Shown piece after piece: positions 1 through 8,131 of a stretch of 64,000 bases of DNA (its first letter is position 1; every line of letters begins with the position of its first letter). The position numbers and the translations under genes were made by a program. The DNA lies in the NCBI RefSeq assembly GCF_007679495.1, contig NZ_VEGP01000013.1, positions 1 to 64,000 on the forward strand, read 5' to 3'. The stretch is from Paenibacillus sp. 32O-W. Lineage in GTDB: Bacteria; Bacillota; Bacilli; Paenibacillales; NBRC-103111. Under the pieces are notes generated by a model that worked only from the letters and a program-made list of their open reading frames with translations, was not told the DNA's origin and searched no databases.

Positions 1-134
1 TGTTTGGGGGTGAAACAATAGAAGACCCTAGCTAGGAAGCTAGAGTCTGCAACGGAATGTGAATTCCGAGAAGCTTAGATTGAGGAATGGAGGGGAATTT
101 GATACGGTTTGGGCGGAGAAATCGTAGCCGGGGA

Positions 135-162
135 TTGTCTTTTTATCCAAGCGTGATATAAT
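135..162 (+). promoter_or_regulatory. Candidate sigma-A promoter upstream of comEA
   Basis: TTGTCT (135-140) and a perfect TATAAT (157-162) are separated by 16 bases. Transcription would start near 169 and run into the hairpin at 191-236 before reaching comEA. The remaining bases from 1 to 134 hold no gene I can support; a short stem around 28-44 (CTAGCT/AGCTAG) is the only structure there. Confidence 0.45.
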
Positions 163-190
163 AATAGATAAATGGAAATGTGCGGAAGAA

Positions 191-236
191 CCGCCCTGAT
201 GGATCTTGCTTTAAGCAGGATCCCAGGGCGGTTTTT
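191..236 (+). terminator. Strong intrinsic-terminator hairpin before comEA
   Basis: CCGCCCTG (191-198) pairs with CAGGGCGG (224-231). GGATC/GATCC and TGCT/AGCA continue the stem inside, and five T follow. It lies only about 20 bases after the predicted transcription start of the promoter at 135-162. It may end an upstream transcript or attenuate comEA. Confidence 0.7.
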
Positions 237-323
237 GCATTTTCGCAGCATGTATCCAATCTTGCGAAGGGCTTGTCATTCAGCGGGCAAGTCTGATTTA
301 CAGTACTGGAGGTAGCGATAACT

Positions 324-947
324 ATGGACAGATGGTTCGGAACGAAAGGGATCTGGTTTTTTTCATTGATGCCCGTTGCCTTGCTTGGATTTTTATTGTT
401 TACGAGATTGTATGATGCCGGGGAATGGGAACCCTTCAGCTCAGTCAATGATGAAGTGAAGTCTTTGCTGGCCTCGGATTGGGCGGGTTCTGCAGATGAA
501 GGCCAATCGTTGAACTCGGGCGGAGAAGGAGGCAGCCAAGCTCCGAATCCCTCTGCCGCCCCGGATACTACAGGCAAGCCTGACGGGATGACGAGCGATT
601 CTGATTCGCAGGTGGCAGCCGTTGAAGATTCTAATGGAACCTCAGCTGCTCAAGCTCCGAATGCGGGTAACCCGCCCCCTAATGATGTAAATCCGGGGTC
701 TACGCATCAGCCATCGGCGGTTTCCGCGGACTCGTCCTTGATTGATATCAACACGGCTTCCGTTACGGAGTTAACGGCTTTGCCGGGAATAGGTCCGAGC
801 AAGGCTAACGCTATCGTAACGTACCGCCAGCAGAACCAAGGGTTTAAATCCATTAACGATCTTATGGAAGTGAAAGGGATCGGACAGAAAACCTTCGAGA
901 AGCTGAAAGATCTGATTACGGTGAGCCCTTATCCCGGCGCCTCTTGA
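324..947 (+). CDS. comEA: ComEA, competence DNA receptor
   Basis: ComEA is the membrane-anchored DNA-binding receptor of natural transformation, handing double-stranded DNA to the uptake channel ComEC. The 207-residue product has a short N-terminus and one membrane segment (about residues 10-28). A long Ser/Pro/Gly/Asn-rich low-complexity linker follows. The C-terminal helix-hairpin-helix domain (about 139-203) contains INTASVTELTALPGIGPSKA and a second GIG hairpin in VKGIGQKTFEKL. The start ATG has GGAGGT ten bases upstream. comEB and comEC follow, with metY inserted between, so this is a split comE locus. Family identity is clear from the domain layout; functional competence is not shown by sequence. 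Confidence 0.93.
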   Translation: MDRWFGTKGIWFFSLMPVALLGFLLFTRLYDAGEWEPFSSVNDEVKSLLASDWAGSADEGQSLNSGGEGGSQAPNPSAAPDTTGKPDGMTSDSDSQVAAVEDSNGTSAAQAPNAGNPPPNDVNPGSTHQPSAVSADSSLIDINTASVTELTALPGIGPSKANAIVTYRQQNQGFKSINDLMEVKGIGQKTFEKLKDLITVSPYPGAS

Positions 948-1031
948 TGGAGCCATTATCCTTCCGCCCGGCCTAACATTTATAAAGAAGGATTTGTAGG
1001 GAAATCTCTTTTATTTTTGTATAAATTGTGA

Positions 1032-2366
<1,335 letters not shown>

Positions 2367-2375
2367 GAGCAGACG

Positions 2376-2888
2376 ATGAGCACTCGTAAAGATTGGGATA
2401 CCTACTTCATGGATATTGCTTACATGGCCTCTACTCGATCCCAGTGTCCCCGCCGGCACGTTGGAGCTGTGCTTGTTCAAGGCAAGAAGCTGTTGGGGAC
2501 GGCTTACAACGGTGCACCGATGGGAGTACCGGATTGCTCGGAAGCGGGCTGTATGCTTGTTGAGGAGTATGAGATGACTAACGTTGACGGCGAAGAGCGG
2601 ATGGTCAAGAAGCAAAGATGTATTCGGACGATTCACGCCGAACAGAATTTGCTGCTCTTCACCGATCGGACGGACCGTGAAGGCTCTACGGTTTATGTTA
2701 CCGATCAGCCCTGCTGGACGTGTTCCAACATGCTCGCGAATAGCGGGATTAAGGAAATTGTCTATCACCGTCCCTATCCTAAGGACGCAGATAAAGTAAT
2801 GGAATTAATGCAAGCAAGGGGAATTGTAATCCGCACTCTGGAACGTTATGAGCCTCCCGCGGATACCGTTATGAACGTTACAGATTGA
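2376..2888 (+). CDS. comEB: ComEB, dCMP deaminase family protein
   Basis: This 170-residue zinc-dependent cytidine/deoxycytidylate deaminase would convert dCMP to dUMP for thymidylate synthesis. Zinc ligands are visible in HAEQN (H87, catalytic E89) and PCWTC (C113, C116). The N-terminal RSQCPRRHVGAVLV and AYNGAP blocks bind substrate in this family. In B. subtilis, comEB sits in the comE operon and has a role in polar localisation of competence proteins, partly independent of its enzymatic identity. The gene begins ten bases after metY; its Shine-Dalgarno (AGGAG) overlaps the metY stop. A strong terminator follows at 2979-3025, so comEC is probably transcribed separately or by readthrough. 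Confidence 0.92.
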   Translation: MSTRKDWDTYFMDIAYMASTRSQCPRRHVGAVLVQGKKLLGTAYNGAPMGVPDCSEAGCMLVEEYEMTNVDGEERMVKKQRCIRTIHAEQNLLLFTDRTDREGSTVYVTDQPCWTCSNMLANSGIKEIVYHRPYPKDADKVMELMQARGIVIRTLERYEPPADTVMNVTD

Positions 2889-2978
2889 CGAATCTGTCGG
2901 CCTACGATTTAGTTGTGCCGGACCTGCGGATGTTAAGAAGCCGTTCAGAATGAATTCCTATAAAAGTATATAAATGAG

Positions 2979-3025
2979 GAAGAACCTCTTTTATCGCGCT
3001 AAGCGAAGAGAGGTTCTTCTTTTTT
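2979..3025 (+). terminator. Intrinsic terminator after comEB
   Basis: GAAGAACCTCT (2979-2989) pairs perfectly with AGAGGTTCTTC (3009-3019), followed by six T. It separates metY-comEB from the family 1 repeat and comEC. Confidence 0.88.
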
Positions 3026-3049
3026 GATAATTTTATAAGTTCCGGGGCT

Positions 3050-3184
3050 CCCCGCAAAGTATTGTATAAACCTTTATCGAAGTAAAGTCATGAAGAGCGA
3101 CCGCGTTTAGAGGAAGGTTTAGACGCCGACTCCGTTGGAGTGGGGACGGAATACGCTTCGAAGGTCACATGTCACTTTGTGGGG
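3050..3184 (+). repeat. Family 1 structured repeat, copy 1 (comEC leader)
   Basis: This is a non-coding element of 135 bp. The 5' end CCCCGCAAAGT pairs with the 3' end ACTTTGTGGGG through one G-U. Farther in, TATAAACCTT and CGAAG match the reverse complement of GTCACATGTGACC-type and CTTCG segments, giving imperfect terminal inverted repeats of about 30 bp. A central hairpin ACTCC-GTT-GGAGT lies at 3129-3141. It shares TTAGAGGAAGGTTTAGAC exactly with copy 4, and AAGAGCGACCGCG with copy 2. Its 3' end is nine bases before the comEC ribosome-binding site. Other copies: 10526-10673, 12724-12855 and 27277-27413. Confidence 0.8.
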
Positions 3185-3207
3185 TTATGAAAGGGGGGAG
3201 CATTTTG

Positions 3208-5787
3208 GTGCAGTTGGTATACAGCAGACCGCTGCTTACCGTTGCTTGTCTTTGGGTCATTGGTGGAGCGGCCGCCCTTCAGCTTGAGCATATAGGCATT
3301 CCATTAATAGCCGCCTTGTTGGCGGCAGCGTTAACCGCAAGTTTGTGGCTGCTCAAAATACCGGCGCGCAAACCGCTTTCCCTGATCCTGGTGCTGTTTA
3401 CTTCCTTCAGTTATATTCAATGGTACGATGAGCGGAACCATTCCTCCTTGGGAGAAGAATGGGCAGATGCGGAAGTGAATATATCCGGCCAAATTATTTC
3501 TCCTGTGACCGTTGACGGTGACCGCGCCTCCTTCACGGTTAAGGTTCGGGAAATATCCCCTTTATCTCCGCTTAATTCGCAGGAGGCTTCGGATACGTTA
3601 AGTCCAATGCCGCACCTTCGGGAGAAAATGCAGGTATCGATTCGGCTCGTGAAGCCATCGGAGCAGGTTATAGCCTCTCAATGGAGCAGAGGGGATGAAA
3701 TCAAGCTGGCCGGAAAGCTGCTTCTGCCGTCAGGAGCAAGAAATTTCGGCGGCTTTGATTACCGCAGTTATATGCGGTTTCAGCATATTCATTGGCAGAT
3801 AACGGAGAAGGGGACGGAACGGATAGTTGTAACGGATAGCAAGCATTGGGACGTCATGACGGTTCTCCGCTGGAACGATCAGTTCCGGGCCCGTCTGGCC
3901 GGTGTATTGGACGGGCTATTTCCGGACAAGCAAGCCGGTTATATGAAAGGGATGCTGGTCGGGCTTCGCGAGGATCTGGATCCGGAACAATTCCAGCAAT
4001 TTTCCCAGCTTGGGCTGACTCATATTTTGGCTATATCAGGACTGCATGTGGCCGTTTTTACGGGCGCAATACTAACGGTTCTTGGCTGGCTCCGACTAAC
4101 CAGAGAGACGAAGCTGCTGATCGCGATTCTTCTGCTTCCTTTCTATATTGTTGTGACCGGTTCGGCCCCCTCCGTCGTTCGGGCAGGCATTATGGCTATG
4201 ATAGCGCTATACGCCGCGAGAGCAAACAAACTTAAAGACGGACTCAGCTTGATCAGTCTGGTCGGACTTCTGATGATCGTTTGGAACCCTTATTATCTGG
4301 TCAATGTCAGCTTTCAGCTTTCTTTTCTGGTGACGATCGGGCTTATTGTCGGCGTTCCTCGGTTAAATGCCTTTCTTCCTAACCGCTACCCTGCCTTGAG
4401 CGGAACGCTCTCGGTGACTTTGGTGGCACAAGCGGCTTCTTTCCCGCTCTCGGTTTACTATTTTAATCAATTTTCGCTTATATCCTGGCTGGCTAATTTT
4501 ATTGTTGTTCCGGTTGTCAGCATGGCAGTCATCCCTTTAGGATTTGTCTCTCTCGTCATCGGTTCTTTGTGGAGCTCGATTGGCCAATGGCCTGCATGGG
4601 TAGCGGCACGGATTAATGAACTGTGCTTTCAACTGGTCGATTGGCTGGACGGCTGGAGGTCGTTTCATCTTATTTGGCCCTCCCCATCTATTGGGTGGAT
4701 GCTGGCGTATTATGGGCTATGGGCAGCGATAGTGGTCCAGGCCAACCGGATTCGGCAAAGGAAGAAGGAAGAGAATGGGCCGATGCTAACCGTCGAGCCG
4801 GGGACCTCCGAAATATCTCACAGGCGCAGACTTTATGCGCTTTGCGCTGTTCTGCTTCTCCTCCTTTTATACGGTTATAGCCCCGATTTTTGGAAGAGGG
4901 AAGGGGTCATTCAATTTCTGGATGTTGGCCAGGGGGATTCGATCCTTATTCGTACACCGGAACACAGGCATATCCTGATCGATGGAGGGGGGACGATGCG
5001 ATTTTCCAAGCCGGGAGAAGAATGGAAGCAAAGATCGCGGCCTTACGAGGTCGGAGAGAGGTTGGTTGTGCCGCTTCTTAAACAAAGAGGAGTTCATCGC
5101 CTGGATTGGCTGATCATTTCTCATGCGGATACGGATCATATCGGCGGGCTGCAGGCGGTCATTGAGCAAATCCCCGTGGACCGTCTGTTGTTTAACGGGA
5201 GCTTGAAGGATAATGAAGGCACCCGTAAATTATTCCAAACGGCATTGGATAAAAATATTCCCATGCATGCGGCGGAAGCCGGGCAGAACATTCCGCTGGA
5301 CCGATATTCAGCGCTGTATCTTCTCTATCCTGACCATAAGAAGGATGAGGGGGTTAGTTATTCCGCAGAGCAAAATGAACATTCCGTCGTGTTTATGCTG
5401 GACATGTATCAAGCGAGGGTATTGTTTACCGGGGATGTTGAGAAGCTGGGGGAATATGACATTCTGCATTCGCTGAAGGAGAGCCGTCTCGGCCCCCATA
5501 GCGGAATAGACGGGGCTGCCCTGGAGGAGAGATTGAGGCCTGTCGATGTGCTGAAGGTGGCGCACCACGGCAGCAAAACATCCACTACCGAGCAGTGGCT
5601 CGATTATTGGCAGCCTCGCCATGCGGTCATTTCCGCCGGGGTCAATAACCCGTATAGGCACCCTTCCCCGGTAGTGGTGGACCGACTGGAGAGCCGCGGC
5701 GTAAATCTGTTTCGAACCGACCTGCAAGGGGAGGTGCAAATGATCATCCGCAAGCAAGGCTACCGCTTCCGGACGATGCTGCAGTAA
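3208..5787 (+). CDS. comEC: ComEC/Rec2, DNA uptake channel
   Basis: ComEC is the polytopic membrane protein that moves single-stranded DNA into the cytoplasm during transformation. The order is N-terminal membrane segments and a DUF4131/OB-like soluble region, then the Competence membrane domain (LGLTHILAISGLHVAVFTG is characteristic), then a C-terminal metallo-beta-lactamase-like domain. The metal motif HADTDHIGG is near residue 641, and VAHHGSKTS lies farther on. I chose GTG 3208 because GGGGGGAG ends seven bases before it. TTG 3205 is also possible. The frame is open back to ATG 3187 and to ATG 3169 inside the upstream repeat, so an N-terminal extension cannot be excluded. It is about 859 residues long, usual for the family, and is followed by an unrelated convergent gene. 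Confidence 0.93.
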   Translation: MQLVYSRPLLTVACLWVIGGAAALQLEHIGIPLIAALLAAALTASLWLLKIPARKPLSLILVLFTSFSYIQWYDERNHSSLGEEWADAEVNISGQIISPVTVDGDRASFTVKVREISPLSPLNSQEASDTLSPMPHLREKMQVSIRLVKPSEQVIASQWSRGDEIKLAGKLLLPSGARNFGGFDYRSYMRFQHIHWQITEKGTERIVVTDSKHWDVMTVLRWNDQFRARLAGVLDGLFPDKQAGYMKGMLVGLREDLDPEQFQQFSQLGLTHILAISGLHVAVFTGAILTVLGWLRLTRETKLLIAILLLPFYIVVTGSAPSVVRAGIMAMIALYAARANKLKDGLSLISLVGLLMIVWNPYYLVNVSFQLSFLVTIGLIVGVPRLNAFLPNRYPALSGTLSVTLVAQAASFPLSVYYFNQFSLISWLANFIVVPVVSMAVIPLGFVSLVIGSLWSSIGQWPAWVAARINELCFQLVDWLDGWRSFHLIWPSPSIGWMLAYYGLWAAIVVQANRIRQRKKEENGPMLTVEPGTSEISHRRRLYALCAVLLLLLLYGYSPDFWKREGVIQFLDVGQGDSILIRTPEHRHILIDGGGTMRFSKPGEEWKQRSRPYEVGERLVVPLLKQRGVHRLDWLIISHADTDHIGGLQAVIEQIPVDRLLFNGSLKDNEGTRKLFQTALDKNIPMHAAEAGQNIPLDRYSALYLLYPDHKKDEGVSYSAEQNEHSVVFMLDMYQARVLFTGDVEKLGEYDILHSLKESRLGPHSGIDGAALEERLRPVDVLKVAHHGSKTSTTEQWLDYWQPRHAVISAGVNNPYRHPSPVVVDRLESRGVNLFRTDLQGEVQMIIRKQGYRFRTMLQ

Positions 5788-5824
5788 ACGAATGAGTGCC
5801 GATGGGAATGAAAGGAACAATGTG

Positions 5825-6553
5825 TTATTTTATCGTAATAGGGATTGAAGTATCTATCACTTTCTTCATGCCGTTAGAGCTAAAGCTTGCTTTGACGCCA
5901 ATCTCATAGTTTCCGGGACTTAATGATTCGGGAGCGGGGGATTTTTCCAAAAAGGTTCTGTAGTCTTTTAGCCCGCTTTTATCGTAGTTGAACGCCGAGA
6001 CTAATCCGGAAGGAAAGCTCTTTTTATATTTTTGATTGGGTGTAATAGATTCAGTGGTATTCGAATCCAAGGTTGCCATTTCCCGGTAATTTCCAACTTC
6101 ATCTTTGATATAGTAGACAATTAGAGGGTTGGCATGTTGAACTTCTATTGTTGTACTTCCCGAATAAATAAGCTCTGCCCATATATTTATGGCTTCATTA
6201 CGAGTGTATTCTTTTTTTTGCGAGGCAAGAGATAGAGAGAAAGATCCTTCTTGTTTAACCGAGTTTAATTCAGAGAAGCGATTTTGATCTTCGGCATATT
6301 TTATGGATATTTGATTCAATTGCCCATCATAGCTTATTTCTCCGCCCATGTTTTCTACGATGTACCGAATGGGGACATAAGCATGGCCATTATAGTTCAA
6401 TATAGTGTAATCATTACCGAGAACTTTGTTTTGGCCATTAAATTCGATCTTAACCGGAAATAAGAGTGCTTGAACATAATCAGAAGCATAAGCAACTGAT
6501 GCTCCTAGAGAAACAACCCCGGCACAAGCGATACCGATCCAAAATTTTTTCAT
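5825..6553 (-). CDS. Secreted stalk-domain (copper amine oxidase N-like) protein
   Basis: This 242-residue exported protein has an N-terminal signal peptide (positive KK, hydrophobic stretch, cleavage after about VAYAS, residue 24). It is followed by a copper-amine-oxidase-N-like stalk domain (about 28-90), with the typical NGHAYVPIRYIVENMGGEISYDG. The remainder (about 100-242) is beta-rich and resembles BsuPI/Ig-like domains found behind stalk domains in Paenibacillaceae. It is not an oxidase; the stalk module is thought to act in cell-envelope binding. The start is supported by GGAGG upstream on the minus strand. It is convergent with comEC and sits at the border of an AT-richer region. Exact role unknown. 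Confidence 0.75.
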   Translation of the reverse strand: MKKFWIGIACAGVVSLGASVAYASDYVQALLFPVKIEFNGQNKVLGNDYTILNYNGHAYVPIRYIVENMGGEISYDGQLNQISIKYAEDQNRFSELNSVKQEGSFSLSLASQKKEYTRNEAINIWAELIYSGSTTIEVQHANPLIVYYIKDEVGNYREMATLDSNTTESITPNQKYKKSFPSGLVSAFNYDKSGLKDYRTFLEKSPAPESLSPGNYEIGVKASFSSNGMKKVIDTSIPITIK

Positions 6554-7278
6554 GGAAATCCTCCTCCCTCAATAAAATTATTTTTTAATTATCAAAATTC
6601 TATCTAGGGCTAGCTGAAAGTAACTATACTCGAACGGGCAATAAAAGCACAAAGCTTAGCAAAAGGTAATTTCTCTTTAGTCTTACGACACAACCTATGA
6701 TATTCGATTGACTGTAAAATTAAGGTTCATTTAACCGCAGCGTGGCCCCTGGAATGATTATTTTCTTCTAAAGATTACTTTAGTAAGGCGGATACATTGT
6801 AATTTGTTCTCTGTTAGAAATAGAAAAAATTCAATCGTTCAAGGCGTACTTATTGACTCCGTCCAGTTTTAATCAGGATCAACTTCCGTTTCATCTTACC
6901 GGTTGGTTCAACGAATGAGATGCAATCCTTTTCCATATAGCTCTCCTCTACGGCCCGGTTCAGCAAGCCTCATTTATATAGACTCCATTAAACTTAATAA
7001 TGTTTCGGTGCTTTTTTAGAACTATCTTTATTAAGTCTAAGATCTGCTGCCTTGCTGGAACTACTTTTATAATTGATGCATGCTGATATTATTGCAAGGT
7101 TACAGTCTAGGGTGGAATTATGATGGCATCTTATTTGTTATAATCTTTCTGAGAAACAAGTGTCCCTTTGAAGGAAATGTGTGCGAGAAAAATGAAGAAG
7201 AAATTTAACAGATGGCTTGATATCACAATACATTAAAGTGTGGTAAAAAATGAAAAAAAGGCTAATTGGAAATAAGGA
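6554..7278. other. AT-rich stretch without a convincing gene
   Basis: About 725 bases visibly AT-richer than the flanks. It should contain the promoter of the minus-strand stalk-domain gene at its left end. The only open frame with a good ribosome-binding site that I see is the 28-codon frame at 6850-6936 (minus). No repeat family recognised elsewhere in the window occurs here. Confidence 0.5.
6850..6936 (-). CDS. Possible 28-residue small protein
   Basis: The frame encodes MEKDCISFVEPTGKMKRKLI followed by LIKTGRSQ. An AGGAGAG Shine-Dalgarno lies six bases before the ATG. The product is basic at its C-terminus and has no membrane segment. I do not recognise a family. It could be a genuine small gene or a remnant of a larger one; only the ribosome-binding site and the gene-poor setting support it. 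Confidence 0.25.
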   Translation of the reverse strand: MEKDCISFVEPTGKMKRKLILIKTGRSQ

Positions 7279-7611
7279 GTGAGTCCAATCAAAAGTAACA
7301 TTCCCTTTATTCAAATCCCCTTGCCGGAATGGTTTGAGCCGGTAGTGCGGACTGTTTGGGATAAAATGAAGCGCGATTCCACAGGACATGATTTTTTCCA
7401 TGCGGTTCGGGTAATGGAACTGGCAGTGGAGATGTCGGACGAGCTGGCTGCGGATCGTGAAATCGCGATGACCGCAGGATTGCTGCATGATTATTATCGT
7501 GAGGAGGAGAAGGAAAGCGGCCTGCTATTCATGCGAAACTCCTGCACGGTTTTGGTTTTAACGGAACCAGATGACCTTAATCGCTCCAAAAGGGCCTTTC
7601 GGTCATTTTAA
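7279..7611 (+). pseudogene. Truncated HD-domain phosphohydrolase
   Basis: The first ~85 codons encode the N-terminal half of an HD-domain metal-dependent phosphohydrolase. DSTGHDFFHAVRVMELA and AGLLHDYYREEE supply the H...HD metal ligands; the usual C-terminal ligand and helices are missing. After about 7550 the frame enters the family 3 repeat, which encodes the last ~18 residues and the stop. The start also looks damaged: AAGGAG (7274-7279) is placed for a codon at 7288, which is ATC, while the nearest formal start is a GTG overlapping the Shine-Dalgarno. Loss of both ends argues for a decayed gene. A short HD protein initiated at ATC or GTG is the alternative. Confidence 0.7.
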
Positions 7612-7767
7612 CGGAACCAGATGACCTTATTCCCTAGAAATGCTCGCGAAAGTAGGATAATTCTATGAAATAAGCGCGTCTGGTTCCGTTAGTTTAAAAA
7701 AACGGCCTATTTTGACGAAATAGGGTCTCCCAGTTCCGTTACATTTTCGCTGTTGGACTTTTCACTA
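7555..7767 (+). repeat. Family 3 repeat, intact copy
   Basis: The unit TTTTAACGGAACCAGATGAC occurs twice in direct orientation (from 7556 and 7606). It occurs inverted as GTCTGGTTCCGTTA near 7678 and as a diverged CAGTTCCGTTAC near 7731. A hairpin with a long A/T tract (A7 then CGGCCTATTT and AAATAGGG) lies between. The whole 213 bp matches, in reverse complement, 41634-41939, where a family 2 element interrupts it. It overwrites the 3' part of the HD-domain gene. Confidence 0.8.
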
Positions 7768-8131
7768 GTACAACATCCTGTTGTAATACCATTCCCACAA
7801 TGAATCGACAGCCTTGGTTTTCCCGTTAGTTTTCGTTTTTCGCTCAAATAGGGCAAACTAGCTGCATGAAAGAGGCTGTCGATTTAATGTGGACACATTT
7901 TATTAATTACAAAATCGCCTCTAAATCGCCCTCTTATACGGATTTTTAATGCAGGTAAATCTCTTGTCGAAAAGAAAATCGATCTGAGGGCATTTGAGAA
8001 GCAAGTTAGAAAACTGTCCACAGTTAATAGACAGCCTCTGAAATCCAGTTAGCTATCCTGCTTCCTATCAGAAAGGCATCAGGCGGATGCTCCGGCAATA
8101 AAATTTCAACCGCCTAACGCATATAATCAGT
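7612..8131. other. Gene-free stretch with family 3 and family 4 repeats
   Basis: This contains the rest of family 3 (to about 7767), a family 4 element inside a 12-bp perfect inverted repeat (7803-7884), and about 245 bases (7885-8131) in which I see no gene. A diverged echo of the inverted repeat (AGACAGCCTCT) occurs near 8030. Confidence 0.6.
7803..7884. repeat. Family 4 repeat bounded by 12-bp inverted repeats
   Basis: AATCGACAGCCT (7803-7814) and AGGCTGTCGATT (7873-7884) are exact reverse complements. They bracket a core with GGTTTTCCCGTTAGTTTTC and GGGCAAACTAGCTG. The same two core motifs recur at 28410-28790. Confidence 0.65.

Noticed and set aside
3066-3160. A pseudoknot in family 1 (AAACC/GGTTT crossing TCGAAG/CTTCGA)
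   Set aside because: CGAAG/CTTCG is explained more simply as part of the terminal inverted repeats; the AAACC/GGTTT pairing is weak in copy 3. Kept only as an alternative fold.
7555-7700. CRISPR array from the repeated TTTTAACGGAACCAGATGAC
   Set aside because: There are only two direct and two inverted units with unequal spacing and no cas genes; the whole block recurs as a unit at 41634-41939.
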